Assembly: GCF_030915405.1 (NCBI RefSeq)
Contig: NZ_CP133262.1
Location: forward strand, 124,001 to 188,000
Origin: Neobacillus nitrireducens
Lineage (GTDB): Bacteria; Bacillota; Bacilli; Bacillales; Cytobacillaceae
Direction: 5' to 3'
DNA length: 64,000 nucleotides
The notes under the pieces were generated by a model. That model had not been told where the DNA came from, did no database searches, and worked only from the letters and a program-made list of their open reading frames with translations. How positions within the stretch are numbered: position 1 is the stretch's first letter; every line of letters begins with the position of its first letter. A program made the translations under genes and the position numbers. Positions 36,437 to 45,064 of this stretch are shown here, in pieces.

Positions 36437-37420
36437 TTAATATACTTTATCACCATTAAAGATGGAATTCTTCACGACAACATAGTCTACCGTACGGATG
36501 TCTTTTAACTTGTTACCTCCGGCATAGGAAATAGCAGACTGAAGGTCTTGTTCCATTTCAATCAATGTATCGATTAAACGGCCCTTGTGTTCCACGTACA
36601 TTTTTTTACCTTCGACATTTTTTCGTTCGCCTTTTTGGAATTCTGAAGCCGAACCGAAGTATTCCTTCACACACTTTCCGTCCTTCTCAATCGTTTCCCC
36701 AGGAGATTCTTCATGACCTGCAAATAAAGAACCAATCATGACCATGGATGCCCCAAATCTAACGGATTTCGCGATATCACCATGTGTGCGAATGCCACCG
36801 TCAGCAATAATTGGTTTGCTTGCAGCTTTGGCACACCATCTTAGTGCAGCTAACTGCCAGCCGCCTGTTCCAAATCCAGTCTTAATTTTCGTAATACATA
36901 CTTTCCCCGGTCCAATCCCTACTTTCGTTGCGTCGGCACCGGCATGCTCTAATTCTCTAACAGCTTCTGGAGTTCCGACATTTCCGGCAATGACAAAGCT
37001 AGTTGGTAGTTGTTTCTTAATATGCTTAATCATTTCGATGACGGCATTGGAATGACCATGGGCAATATCAATGGTAATAAATTCAGGTGTTAGCTTTTCA
37101 TCAGCCAGCTGGTTGATGAAATCGTACTCTCCTTCTTTTACACCGACACTAATAGAGGCAATAAGCCCACGTGCCTGCATGTCCTTTACGAAGGCAACCC
37201 GCTTTTCAGGCTGGAAACGGTGCATTATATAGAAATAACCATTTTGCGCAAAGAAAACTGCCAGCTTTTCGTCGATAATTGTCTGCATATTTGCAGGGAC
37301 GACTGGCAATTTAAATGTATATCCACCAAATGTGACACTCGTATCACACTCAGAACGGCTGTTAACAATAGATCTAGCAGGAATCAGTTGAATATCTTCA
37401 TAATCAAATACAGTATCCAT
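36437..37420 (-). CDS. guaC: GMP reductase
   Basis: A 327-residue NADPH-dependent enzyme that deaminates GMP to IMP. The TIM barrel lacks the CBS insertion of IMP dehydrogenase, and the catalytic Cys175 is in GPGKVCITK. Also seen: [46 protein letters not shown], and [12 protein letters not shown]. This is the bacterial class that fits Bacillus GuaC. Upstream at 37462-37477 is a single PurBox-like sequence. It converges on the thiC unit. Confidence 0.93.
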   Translation of the reverse strand: MDTVFDYEDIQLIPARSIVNSRSECDTSVTFGGYTFKLPVVPANMQTIIDEKLAVFFAQNGYFYIMHRFQPEKRVAFVKDMQARGLIASISVGVKEGEYDFINQLADEKLTPEFITIDIAHGHSNAVIEMIKHIKKQLPTSFVIAGNVGTPEAVRELEHAGADATKVGIGPGKVCITKIKTGFGTGGWQLAALRWCAKAASKPIIADGGIRTHGDIAKSVRFGASMVMIGSLFAGHEESPGETIEKDGKCVKEYFGSASEFQKGERKNVEGKKMYVEHKGRLIDTLIEMEQDLQSAISYAGGNKLKDIRTVDYVVVKNSIFNGDKVY

Positions 37421-37461
37421 AAATTACACTCCCAAACACGAATATTCTAGTGAAATTAAAT

Positions 37462-37477
37462 AATATTGTTCGTACAT
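37462..37477 (-). promoter_or_regulatory. Possible PurBox before guaC
   Basis: The minus strand reads ATGTACGAACAATATT, close to the CGAACAWT core bound by PurR. PurR normally uses two inverted boxes; I could find only one, so this is weak. Confidence 0.25.
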
Positions 37478-37538
37478 TTGTTAATTTACAGTATATTTGT
37501 TATTTTGTCAAAACATTTTATAATTATGTACAGAAAAT

Positions 37539-37596
37539 AAAAGTGCCTTTCTCCTGCTACTCTATTGCCTTTGAGTAGTAGGGGATAGGCACTTTT
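37539..37596. terminator. Long terminator hairpin
   Basis: AAAAGTGCCTTTCTCCTGCT pairs with the sequence around GTAGGGGATAGGCACTTTTT with few mismatches. It serves the minus-strand gene at 37603 and possibly insulates guaC. Confidence 0.75.
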
Positions 37597-37602
37597 TCTT
37601 AA

Positions 37603-37839
37603 TTACGGAAATGGTTTAACTGTCTGAAGTATTTTTTCTATCAAGCTTCCAGCATTATCTGCCTCGAGGGTCGTTAATTGAATCCGGCAAAACGGCCTGA
37701 CTCTACATTCTAAACACCTGTGAAAGCAATCTACAATACGAACATCTACATCCTTTTGATAATGGAGGCGAAGATGGTCAATGACTTTGTCAGCATCAGT
37801 TACTTTAATGTTTCGCTCACAAAATTTAGCCACTCTCAT
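37603..37839 (-). CDS. Small Cys-rich protein, DUF1450-like
   Basis: A 78-residue protein with DCFHRCLECRVRPFCRI near the middle (four cysteines) and a C-terminal SLIEKILQTVKPF helix. Length and the N-terminal AKFCERN plus Cys cluster resemble the DUF1450 (YuzB-like) group, but the match is partial. It may bind a metal or iron-sulfur centre. The ribosome site (AAAGAGGAAAAAGTAG) precedes the ATG. Confidence 0.6.
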   Translation of the reverse strand: MRVAKFCERNIKVTDADKVIDHLRLHYQKDVDVRIVDCFHRCLECRVRPFCRIQLTTLEADNAGSLIEKILQTVKPFP

Positions 37840-37869
37840 TCTACTTTTTCCTCTTTAAATTGAATGCTT

Positions 37870-38838
37870 CTATTCCTCATCATAATGGATAAATTGAATA
37901 TCCAAAGTACGAAGATAGGTTTGCAGACCTGCATCTTGGATGGGGATAATGAATGCGGGTTCCCCTGATTCATTATGGTGAGAGTGCCACAGCCCTGGCG
38001 GGGTAACGAAGGCTTTTCCAGTTACCCAGTCAATCCGAATCGGATCAATGATTTGTTTGGTCTGAGGGTCTACTTTATCCCCAACTAATGTATAGGTCCC
38101 AGGTGCAGCGTAGGCTACAAAGTCAAGTGCAACTGATTTATGACTATGGGGAGCTTGGTTTGCGCCTGCGGGTACAATGCCAAACATAGCCCATAATACA
38201 TGTGTAATCGTTAAAGTTTGTTCGAAGTTTTGATTATTTAACAAAATGGAGATACGGTTTTTTAAATGTGCATCGGGTGCATTAGCTACCTCATCTAATT
38301 TTGCTTTCGCCCGTTCCGCTGAATAAAGCGTCGGTTTAAAACGCGCCTCTGTGGCTTTCGCTCCCAAGTAGTCAAGAAGTGGAGTGTCCAAAATGTAGTA
38401 GATGGTTGAATCCTCTGCTGCTAGATGACGACTAACTGATCCAGCGGGAAGTGTTAAAAAGTCACCTTTTTTCCAACGGATGGTTTGACCATTTACTTCG
38501 GTAGTGCCATCTCCCGAAATTATATAATATAATTCACTAGTTGCATTTGGTTGTGTTTGGATCGAATCTCCTGCCTTAATTCGAATAAATTGAGCAAGGA
38601 GGGAGGGACTCGTTGCTGGATAGTTGGTTTTCAGCTCATTAGATAAATCCAGTGATACCATACGAGTTTCTCCTGAATTATATAGTTCAGGTGCAAATTC
38701 TTTAGGCGGGATCGGACTGGTAATCCCACTGCCGATTGGATCAGCAGCCGTGCTATACTCGTAAAAAAGGGCATCCTCGGTCCAGTTTTCTTCCACAGTT
38801 CCAATATAAAATTCCCCTGGTTGAACATTATTTGACAT
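37870..38838 (-). CDS. Bicupin, gentisate dioxygenase/quercetinase-like
   Basis: A 322-residue bicupin. The N-terminal cupin (about residues 95-150) has QPNATSELYYIISGDG in place of the usual HxH...E motif, so its metal site looks degenerate, although LPAGSVSRH keeps the second His. The C-terminal cupin (about 220-305) keeps PHSHKS and PPGLWHSHHN, so it probably holds the active metal. This may be a gentisate or other aromatic-ring dioxygenase, but no degradative genes are nearby. GGAGG stands right before the ATG. Confidence 0.72.
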   Translation of the reverse strand: MSNNVQPGEFYIGTVEENWTEDALFYEYSTAADPIGSGITSPIPPKEFAPELYNSGETRMVSLDLSNELKTNYPATSPSLLAQFIRIKAGDSIQTQPNATSELYYIISGDGTTEVNGQTIRWKKGDFLTLPAGSVSRHLAAEDSTIYYILDTPLLDYLGAKATEARFKPTLYSAERAKAKLDEVANAPDAHLKNRISILLNNQNFEQTLTITHVLWAMFGIVPAGANQAPHSHKSVALDFVAYAAPGTYTLVGDKVDPQTKQIIDPIRIDWVTGKAFVTPPGLWHSHHNESGEPAFIIPIQDAGLQTYLRTLDIQFIHYDEE

Positions 38839-38960
38839 AGGTAAACCTCCTTTTATATGAAAAAATTTATCATGTATATTGTAATACAGTTTTGGGTAAA
38901 ATGGTAAATTTTTCTTACTATTTTTCCTTTACCTCTTCCCGAAGAAACAGTATAAAATGG

Positions 38961-39398
38961 CTAGTCCTTATTTTTAAACCAGTTAACGACTCCGAAAATA
39001 ATAAGCAGTAACCCGCCGATCTCGATCGCATGATCGGCCAAGTTTAGAATTCCACCAGAGCGAATGATAAAATCTGTTACCTGCCCAAACACAAGTCGAT
39101 CAATGCCATTTCCAAGTGCTCCTCCGACTAGGAATCCAAAACTACTATCAATGAGAGCTCCTTTCATTTCTTCATTTCTGCGAAAATATAAAACAACCAT
39201 CACAAATAACACGGCCCCGACTCCGAAGAGCCGCGCATAGCCTTGAAATAAACCTCCTGCCATCCCGCTATTTTCGATATGTGTGAGTGGAATTCCCCAC
39301 ATAGTTACTGTCTCATTGATTTCGATGCAGGTCCGAATTAGATATTTAGAAAGCTGGTCCATCACAATAACAAGAATTGCAATCACATAAAATAGCAT
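38961..39398 (-). CDS. lspA: Signal peptidase II (lipoprotein signal peptidase)
   Basis: A 145-residue, four-helix aspartic protease that removes signal peptides from prolipoproteins. Catalytic aspartates are Asp100 (GNGIDRL) and Asp122 (LNLADHAI), with THIENSGMAGG marking the conserved loop. The usual Bacillus lspA sits next to rluD and pyr genes; here it stands alone behind a bicupin gene, so it may be a second copy. Its ribosome site is AGAAAGAAGG before ATG 39398. Confidence 0.85.
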   Translation of the reverse strand: MLFYVIAILVIVMDQLSKYLIRTCIEINETVTMWGIPLTHIENSGMAGGLFQGYARLFGVGAVLFVMVVLYFRRNEEMKGALIDSSFGFLVGGALGNGIDRLVFGQVTDFIIRSGGILNLADHAIEIGGLLLIIFGVVNWFKNKD

Positions 39399-39654
39399 AA
39401 ATAGACCTTCTTTCTCTCAGAATCATTTGTATCCTAATCATCAGTATAATTGAAAGATTTTTTCTATTCTATTTTGGCGCTTTTATATGTATATTTGATG
39501 TTGTTAAAATACCTAGCTTAATAAAAATAGTCTTATTATTCTCCCATATCGCCTCAGAATTGATACCACATAATTCATTCTCACTCAATTTTAAATAAAT
39601 ATAAAATAATGGGATTGTTGGAACCGGTGGGTGAGGTTAAATTGAAAGGAAATG

Positions 39655-39695
39655 AATAAATACAGCCAGGATAAATGTCTGGCTGTTTTATTTAT
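39655..39695 (+). terminator. Hairpin in the gap before the toxin-antitoxin pair
   Basis: ACAGCCAG and CTGGCTGT form an 8-bp stem, followed by TTTATTTATT. The remaining 530 bases of 39399-39933 hold no recognisable gene. Confidence 0.6.
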
Positions 39696-39933
39696 TAACA
39701 TAATTCTCCTTCAATCAACAACACGCAGGTAAGATAAGCAAGTTTGATTTTAAACCACTTTTGCTAATAATTTACCATTATCTTTCTGAATGGTATTATC
39801 AGATTAACGGATATAGATTCATTTCATAATCAATAATCATTCTGTGGAGCTTTGATAGTTAATTGAAATTTAGCCATAAATTACGAATGTATTTTTTCGA
39901 AACAACAACACTAAAATGGACGGAGTGAAAAAA

Positions 39934-40245
39934 ATGGCAATGGGTGAGTATAAACTTGATTTACCAGATGATGTTATCCAATTAATTAATGAACTTGGAA
40001 AGGGTACCACAGTTGTTGATTCTATTAAGACTTCCATCGCAATTAGCTTATTTGTCGCAAAATCAGTTTCACTCGCTAGAGCAGCAGAGATTGCCAATTT
40101 ATCAATAAATGATTTTATATATGTCCTTCAAATAAAAAAAATACCTTGGTCCGAATATACGGAAGAGAGTCTGAATAACGATACAGAAACGATAGCCGAT
40201 TTATTAAGAGAAAAGAAAAATGATTATGACAAAAATAGTTTGTAA
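39934..40245 (+). CDS. UPF0175 family antitoxin
   Basis: A 103-residue protein of the UPF0175 type. Seen: MGEYKLDLPDDVIQLINELG and the family core LARAAEIANLSINDFIYVL followed by IPWSEYTEESL. Its helix-turn-helix-like middle matches antitoxins paired with DUF3368 PIN-domain proteins. Start: GGAG eight bases upstream of ATG 39934; an earlier ATG at 39916 is less suitable. The gene overlaps the toxin by 26 bases, the usual arrangement. Confidence 0.8.
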   Translation: MAMGEYKLDLPDDVIQLINELGKGTTVVDSIKTSIAISLFVAKSVSLARAAEIANLSINDFIYVLQIKKIPWSEYTEESLNNDTETIADLLREKKNDYDKNSL

Positions 40246-40726
40246 TTCAAGTCCAATTATTGCACTGTCTATGATTAATCAATTGCATTTAATTTGGGAA
40301 TTATTTGATGAAGTGATTATTCCAAATGAAGTTTATCATGAGATTACTCATGGAAATCAATATAAAACTATTGGAATAGATGAATTAGAACATGCAATAA
40401 GAGAAGAAAAAATACTTTTATATAAAGTTCACCAGATTGAATTGGTGGAAGAATTATATGGTCGATTACATAAAGGTGAATTAGAAGTAATTATAGCAGC
40501 AAAAGAATTGAATATTTCTAGAGTAATTATTGATGATAGATCAGCAAGAAAATTTGCTGAAACACTAATGCTTAAAACAATAGGGGTAGTCGGAATACTA
40601 ATTGCTGCTAAAAAAATAGGTTTATTACCCGAAATTAAGCCATATTTAGACCAACTAATAACTAATGGCTACCGTATCAGTAAAAATATTTACAATGATA
40701 CACTTTTATTAGTCAATGAGACTTAG
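40220..40726 (+). CDS. PIN-domain protein, DUF3368 family toxin
   Basis: A 168-residue PIN-like ribonuclease, toxin partner of the upstream UPF0175 protein. Seen: IVCNSSPIIALSMINQLHL at the N-terminus (first acidic/polar active-site cluster), IPNEVYHEI, GELEVIIAAKEL and RVIIDDRSARKFAE (active-site Asp pair), ending in a Leu/Ile helix. ATG 40220 or 40226 could start translation. Codon composition is AT-richer than neighbours, consistent with a mobile cassette. Confidence 0.8.
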   Translation: MIMTKIVCNSSPIIALSMINQLHLIWELFDEVIIPNEVYHEITHGNQYKTIGIDELEHAIREEKILLYKVHQIELVEELYGRLHKGELEVIIAAKELNISRVIIDDRSARKFAETLMLKTIGVVGILIAAKKIGLLPEIKPYLDQLITNGYRISKNIYNDTLLLVNET

Positions 40727-40749
40727 GCTTTATTACCACAGTTTTTACT

Positions 40750-40773
40750 GAGCCTATTAAATACGTTAGGCTC
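40750..40773 (+). terminator. Weak hairpin after the toxin
   Basis: GAGCCTA and TAGGCTC make a 7-bp stem with a TCCTATTTG tail, 24 bases after the toxin stop. Confidence 0.4.
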
Positions 40774-40881
40774 TCCTATTTGTATTAGAGTAGAATTATT
40801 TGGGGTTTCGTTGGAAGGTATTTAACCTAAGAAAGATTAAATGCCTTCACAAAAAAAAGACTAAAAAATCACCGAAATGGC

Positions 40882-40920
40882 AAAAAACGCCTTCAAAAAT
40901 CACTTTTGAAGGTGTTTTTT
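40882..40920. terminator. Terminator-like hairpin
   Basis: AAAAAACGCCTTCAAAA pairs with TTTTGAAGGTGTTTTTT (one G-T pair), with U-tracts in both directions. In the remaining part of 40727-41161 I see no supportable gene. Confidence 0.6.
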
Positions 40921-41161
40921 GACGTTTTCGCTCTAAAATAGGCCTCAAAAGTGAAAAATGGCTGTTCGCCATCCTCAACTAATCTCGATATGGTAGAAGG
41001 GTCGAAGAGGAGGGCTTTCAGATACTGCCCCCTCATAGGAAATGGTGATGGAAGGGTGTCATAAATTTTTAAAAGTTTAAAGAAAACTCTATGACCTTTT
41101 TGTTCATATCTTTCTATATAAAAGATGAAGGTATTTTTCAAGAGAAGGGCAGTGGTTGAGG

Positions 41162-42145
41162 ATGGCAAAGTTTAGAAAAGTGCGTGTTGATTTTTGGATG
41201 GATCCAATGGTCTCAGAGGAAATGACACCAGAGGACAGATACTTTTATTTATATCTTTTAACGAATCAGCGTAGTACTCATATTGGAATCTATCAAATTA
41301 CGAGAAACCAGATGGCCTTTGATATGGGCTATTCCATTGAAAGTGTTCATTCATTAATGGACCGATTCATCACCCATCACCAGCTGATTCGTTATAATCC
41401 TGAAACAAGAGAGCTTGCCATTAAAAACTGGGGGGGAAATAACTTTGATAAGGCTGGCAAACCAATGGTGGATTGTATTTGTTCCGAACTAAGGGCGGTC
41501 AAGGATGCCTCCTTAATTAAGTATGTTTCAGAGTTGATTCCAAAACAAGAATTCCGCAGTCTATATGAATCTTTTTGTAAAAAAGAAGAGTTTATCTTAA
41601 GTGGCCAGAATGTTAATCTTGCCGACCAAACTCCTGAATGGGAAGAAATTGACGATACGGTGACCAATCGTCTTACGATACGTGGACAAGAAGAAGATAA
41701 AGAAGAAGATAAAGAAGAAGATAAAGAAGAAGATAAAGAAGAAGATAAAGAAAAACAACAACAACAACAAACAGATCTTAATCCCATATTCGCATACAAA
41801 CAAGATAAGGTGCCTCCTTTAAACAATAATCAAGAAGAGGTTGTTGTTAAAGAAATTGTTGAGTTTTGGGACAACAATGGATTTGGTTTCACAAACATCA
41901 ATGCGAAACAGCAGCTGTTATCTTGGTTAGATGATTCTAGCTTCTTACAGCCCGGAGAGATCATCTTAAAAGCCATGAATATTGCCAGTGCCAATAACAA
42001 GCGAAGGTTGAACTATGTGGTTGGGATACTGAAAAACTGGGAAAATGAAAATTTATTGACCGTAGAAGAAATAGATTCCTATCAAGAGAAGCAAAGGCCA
42101 GTACAAAGGCAATCAACCTCTTCCTGCGATAGCGGGGTATTTTGA
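41162..42145 (+). CDS. DnaD-domain replication-initiation-like protein
   Basis: A 327-residue protein. The N-terminal winged-helix part (about 1-130) opens with AKFRKVRVDFWMDPMVSEEM and YFYLYLLTNQR, and the C-terminal DnaD domain (about 230-310) contains FWDNNGFGF and the YVVGILKNWENENL segment. The two are joined by an acidic linker with five EEDK repeats (nt 41690-41749) and a Gln tract. Such proteins load primosome components in phages and integrated elements. ATG 41162 fits homologues, but TTG 41156 has better spacing (GAAGGG six bases upstream). It may be a phage relic. Confidence 0.82.
   Translation: MAKFRKVRVDFWMDPMVSEEMTPEDRYFYLYLLTNQRSTHIGIYQITRNQMAFDMGYSIESVHSLMDRFITHHQLIRYNPETRELAIKNWGGNNFDKAGKPMVDCICSELRAVKDASLIKYVSELIPKQEFRSLYESFCKKEEFILSGQNVNLADQTPEWEEIDDTVTNRLTIRGQEEDKEEDKEEDKEEDKEEDKEKQQQQQTDLNPIFAYKQDKVPPLNNNQEEVVVKEIVEFWDNNGFGFTNINAKQQLLSWLDDSSFLQPGEIILKAMNIASANNKRRLNYVVGILKNWENENLLTVEEIDSYQEKQRPVQRQSTSSCDSGVF
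41690..41749 (+). repeat. Five tandem 12-bp repeats in the DnaD linker
   Basis: GAAGAAGATAAA occurs five times without interruption. It encodes five copies of EEDK in the linker. A change of copy number would keep the frame. A CAACAACAA run follows and encodes a Gln tract. Confidence 0.95.
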
Positions 42146-42230
42146 GAGGGAGAAGTGAGGGATTTATTTATCTTAATTTTCCGTGTATAATAAAAAAAGT
42201 TATTATTCTAAAAAAGAAGAGGTTATCAAA

Positions 42231-42752
42231 ATGAATTCAACATTCACACCAACAAGAACAACCAACACAAGAACCATCGTCATCAATGCACTTTTTATTG
42301 CCTTAACCTTAGTCGTCACGATGTTTATTCAAATCAGGCTCCCATTGATGGGGAACGGAGGCCTCATCCATCTGGGGAACGTGCCTCTCTTTATCGCAGC
42401 CTTGGTTTACGGCAAAAAAACTGGAGCAATCGCAGGTGCCTTCGGAATGGGTCTCTTCGATATTATCTCCGGCTGGACACTTTGGGCACCATTTACCTTT
42501 ATCATCGTAGGTACAATGGGATTCGTAGTCGGACTTATTTCCGAAAAAGTACCCGGCAAAAGAGCCCTTGTTAACACACTGGCAATCGCAACTGCACTAA
42601 TCATAAAAGTTGTAGGTTACTATTTTACAGAAGTCATCCTTTATGGCAACTGGATCCAGCCATTCGGCTCCGTACCCGGAAATATTATGCAGATCGTCAT
42701 TGCGGGTATCGTTGTAATACCTCTTGTCGGACGTTTAAAGAAAAGAGTTTAA
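42231..42752 (+). CDS. ECF transporter S component
   Basis: A 173-residue protein with five to six helices of the ECF S-component kind (vitamin or precursor capture). Seen: TIVINALFIALTLVVTMFIQIRLP, GNGGLIHLGNVPLFIAALVYG (substrate loop), AGAFGMGLFDIISGWTLWAPF and KVVGYYFTEVILYGNWIQPFGSVPGN. It resembles the group including putative HMP, thiamin and pantothenate transporters, but no riboswitch occurs in the 85 bases before it to name the substrate. The ATPase partners are encoded elsewhere. AAGAGG precedes ATG 42231. Confidence 0.85.
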   Translation: MNSTFTPTRTTNTRTIVINALFIALTLVVTMFIQIRLPLMGNGGLIHLGNVPLFIAALVYGKKTGAIAGAFGMGLFDIISGWTLWAPFTFIIVGTMGFVVGLISEKVPGKRALVNTLAIATALIIKVVGYYFTEVILYGNWIQPFGSVPGNIMQIVIAGIVVIPLVGRLKKRV

Positions 42753-42932
42753 AAGCTTCAGTAGTAGCGTGCACTAGTTAAGAAGAATAACCTTCGTATT
42801 GGAAGTCTAAATTATGATTCTCATCACACAAGAATCGACACTTTTGGCGTATGCTTGAAAAAGAGTGCAGAGCCATCAGCGATGAGAGGAATCTCGGCTG
42901 ATTGGTGATGGCAGGATGAGGGGGATTATCCG

Positions 42933-43439
42933 ATGAAGGCTTCGAACGTTGTATTTAGTGCTCCACTGCAACAATTAATGGACGAGCATATGTCGCTCCG
43001 AAAAGATATGGATCTTATCTATGAGATCACAGAAGACATAGAATGTGATTCGGGTCCTGAAGTGATACAACTGTTTGCGAAATTGTACGAGCAGGTTTCT
43101 GCTTTCAATAATATGCTGAAGGCCCATTCCAAACGCGAGGAAGAAGGTTTGTTCCCGATGATTACACGCCATCTTGGAGCAAATGATCGAACCATCGAAG
43201 AGATGGAATCGGAACATGAGAAGGCCGAGCAGCATCTAGAGGATTTTCTAACGGAAGCTGAAAAGGCGGGAGTGGACATTGATGAAGATGCTGCGGGATG
43301 GATTGCTGTGTATGCTGTCCAAGCTCTTGCAACGTTAACACAACACTTTGCGAAAGAAGAAAAAATGCTGTTTCCGCTGGCGGAGAGCTTGCTATCAGTT
43401 GACGAGAAAGAGGAACTTGAACGACTATTTCAGAATTGA
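42933..43439 (+). CDS. Hemerythrin/HHE cation-binding protein
   Basis: A 168-residue four-helix bundle with hemerythrin motifs: QQLMDEHMSLRKDM (His), MLKAHSKREEEGLFPMI (H...E), ESEHEKAEQHLEDF and QHFAKEEKMLFPLAE (H...E). It likely binds a di-iron centre and may carry or sense oxygen or NO, or protect iron. GAGGGGGATTATCCG precedes the ATG. It stands alone, though an NO-related role would fit the NOR-like operon elsewhere in the window. Confidence 0.85.
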   Translation: MKASNVVFSAPLQQLMDEHMSLRKDMDLIYEITEDIECDSGPEVIQLFAKLYEQVSAFNNMLKAHSKREEEGLFPMITRHLGANDRTIEEMESEHEKAEQHLEDFLTEAEKAGVDIDEDAAGWIAVYAVQALATLTQHFAKEEKMLFPLAESLLSVDEKEELERLFQN

Positions 43440-43475
43440 AGAGTAACACTTAAAGTACCTTTCTATCTACTTATA

Positions 43476-43520
43476 AACACTCGCAAAGGGGTTCAATCAA
43501 CCTTTGTGGGTGTTTTTTTT
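43476..43520 (+). terminator. Terminator after the hemerythrin gene
   Basis: AACACTCGCAAAGG pairs with CCTTTGTGGGTGTT and is followed by TTTTTT. Confidence 0.75.
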
Positions 43521-43615
43521 GAATTCAATATTGCTGCGCCGGTAGTAGTAGCGGGCTTCTAGAAGAACATTGTAAAAGAGATGGAAATTAGGATAATATG
43601 GAAGGAGTATTTATA

Positions 43616-43783
43616 TTGGTTGAATATGTTAATAAATTGAGGTGTATTGTATATTGGAGATCCCTTATTTGGATGATAATCATCGCATGTTTTGTTTTTA
43701 GTTTCGTTGGATTGATTTATCCAATAATTCCTTCGGTTTTAGTGAGTTTGGGCTGGAGTAGGTTTATATCAATTCGGTATTAA
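43616..43783 (+). pseudogene. N-terminal fragment of a DUF456-like membrane protein
   Basis: A TTG behind GGAAGGAG starts a 55-codon frame that contains FVGLIYPIIPSVLVSLGW, similar to the first helices of DUF456 (YqgC-like) proteins, which are normally over 150 residues. It stops after one full hydrophobic stretch, and the decayed gene at 43789 follows immediately. I read it as a truncated gene; a real short protein cannot be excluded. Confidence 0.45.
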
Positions 43784-43788
43784 TTCTC

Positions 43789-44025
43789 ATGAACTTTCAT
43801 GGATTTCTTGGACTTTACTGGTGATTTTGACCATTCGCTGTTATTGTCCTAATTTTATTAGGAGTGTTTGTTTTTGACAAACGTTTCAAAAGTAGGCAAG
43901 ACGAAAAGGTGCCAGCCGGATTTAAAAAAACAGAAGAAATAAACATTGACCCTGTGACCAATGAGAAAACAAGAGTGTACTATAACTACCAAACAGGGGA
44001 GCGTTTTTATAAAAAGGAAAAATAA
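43789..44025 (+). pseudogene. Decayed copy of the small membrane gene at 3029-3265
   Basis: The 237-bp length equals that of the intact gene. The frame from ATG 43789 aligns end to end without indels: after the first 11 codons two TGA codons occur at codons 12 and 14, and then AVIVLILLGVFVFDKRFK and DEKVPAGFKKTEEINIDPVT match the intact copy closely, finishing QTGERFYKKEK. No ribosome site precedes the ATG and the YbjQ partner is missing. Confidence 0.85.
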
Positions 44026-44052
44026 AGACAAATCACTCTCCATAATCACAAG

Positions 44053-44082
44053 AGGCATCATCTATTAAGATGATGCCTTTAC
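44053..44082 (+). terminator. Terminator hairpin
   Basis: AGGCATCATCT and AGATGATGCCT form a perfect 11-bp stem followed by TTACC. It would have ended the decayed gene. Confidence 0.6.
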
Positions 44083-44315
44083 CTATAGATCAAGGAGGAA
44101 GGTATTTTAATCGAAGGAAGGCCATGGTCGAATAAAATTAAGAATAGAATCAGTGTGGAAAGATTTCTGGGAAAAATCTGGTAGTAACTAAGGGCAATTT
44201 AATTGAGATTACTACATCAATTATTTTCCTATTCAGGTATAGTTAAAATAAATATAAAATGCAGAATGAATGGCAGCGGTTTTAAATATAGAAGTGGAGG
44301 ATATCGATGAGGTGA

Positions 44316-44940
44316 ATGATTTTATCGACAGAGAGTGGTGCAGATTTACCCAAAGATTTAGCGGACAAACATAATATTCAAGTGGTCCCGATGCACGTCA
44401 TCATGGGTGGGTAGGATTATTAGATGGTTCGTTACCTGTAGAGGATATTTATGATTATTATGAGCGCTCAAAAAAAATACCATCGACTACGTCCACAAAT
44501 TCCCATGAATATCATGAATTTTTTATGAAGATAAAAAGTGATTTTCCTGATTGTATTATTGTCCATATTGTTTATACCTCAAAGGCATCTTCATCCTTCC
44601 AAAATGCAATCATCGCATCGGAAGAATTGGCTGATATTTTTCTAATTGACGCTTTAAATGTTACAGGCGGATTAACTGCCATTGTGATGTATGCGGTTAA
44701 CTTGTTAGAGAAAGAACCTACGATTGAACCCGGAAGTTTAGTAGGGAAAATTGAATCCATGGTTCCTAAATCAAGACTGGCCTCCTATACTCAATTGGAC
44801 TTGATGAAAGGATTAAGGCGCGGATGGATGAACTGGCAAAAGAAGCTGGTTTCAAAAATGTAAAATGGATACAGGCTGGTGCAATGATATCTACACATGC
44901 AGGACCTGGCGGCTTCGGCATGGCAGGCTTAGAAGTTTAG
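44316..44940 (+). pseudogene. DegV family (fatty-acid-binding) pseudogene
   Basis: Pieces of a DegV-type protein lie in several frames. ILSTESGADLPKDLADKHNI ends at a TAG after MHVIMGG; LLDGSLPVEDIYDYYERSKK, IPSTTSTNSHEYHEFF and YTSKASSSFQNAIIASEELA follow in another frame; and WIQAGAMISTHAGPGGFGMA ends it in a third. The region between PKSRLASYTQLD and the last block is shorter than in full genes, so an internal deletion also occurred. DegV proteins bind fatty acids for phospholipid synthesis. Confidence 0.85.
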
Positions 44941-45005
44941 GAACGTGCAAAACCGGGGAAAAACGTGCCTGAATGTTGGTGCTTGATCCCTGGTACGAAT
45001 TAAAA

Positions 45006-45049
45006 TGACAGACTGTCTCATTTTTCAAGAAGACAGACTGTCACTTTTT
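45006..45049. terminator. Terminator between DegV remnant and the response regulator
   Basis: TGACAGACTGTCT pairs with AGACAGACTGTCA (one mismatch), followed by CTTTTTAG. It can serve the convergent regulator gene. Confidence 0.65.
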
Positions 45050-45064
45050 AGATTTACAAATCGT

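Noticed and set aside
40893..41168. A 91-codon minus-strand frame upstream of the DnaD-like gene
   Set aside because: It starts at TTG without a ribosome site, ends inside a hairpin, and its product matches no family I know. It overlaps the plus-strand promoter region of the DnaD-like gene.
41690..41749. Regular repeats as a possible CRISPR array
   Set aside because: The units are adjacent with no spacers and lie in frame within a coding linker.
44100..44300. Possible additional decayed gene before DegV
   Set aside because: No frame longer than about 20 codons resembles any family I recognise.
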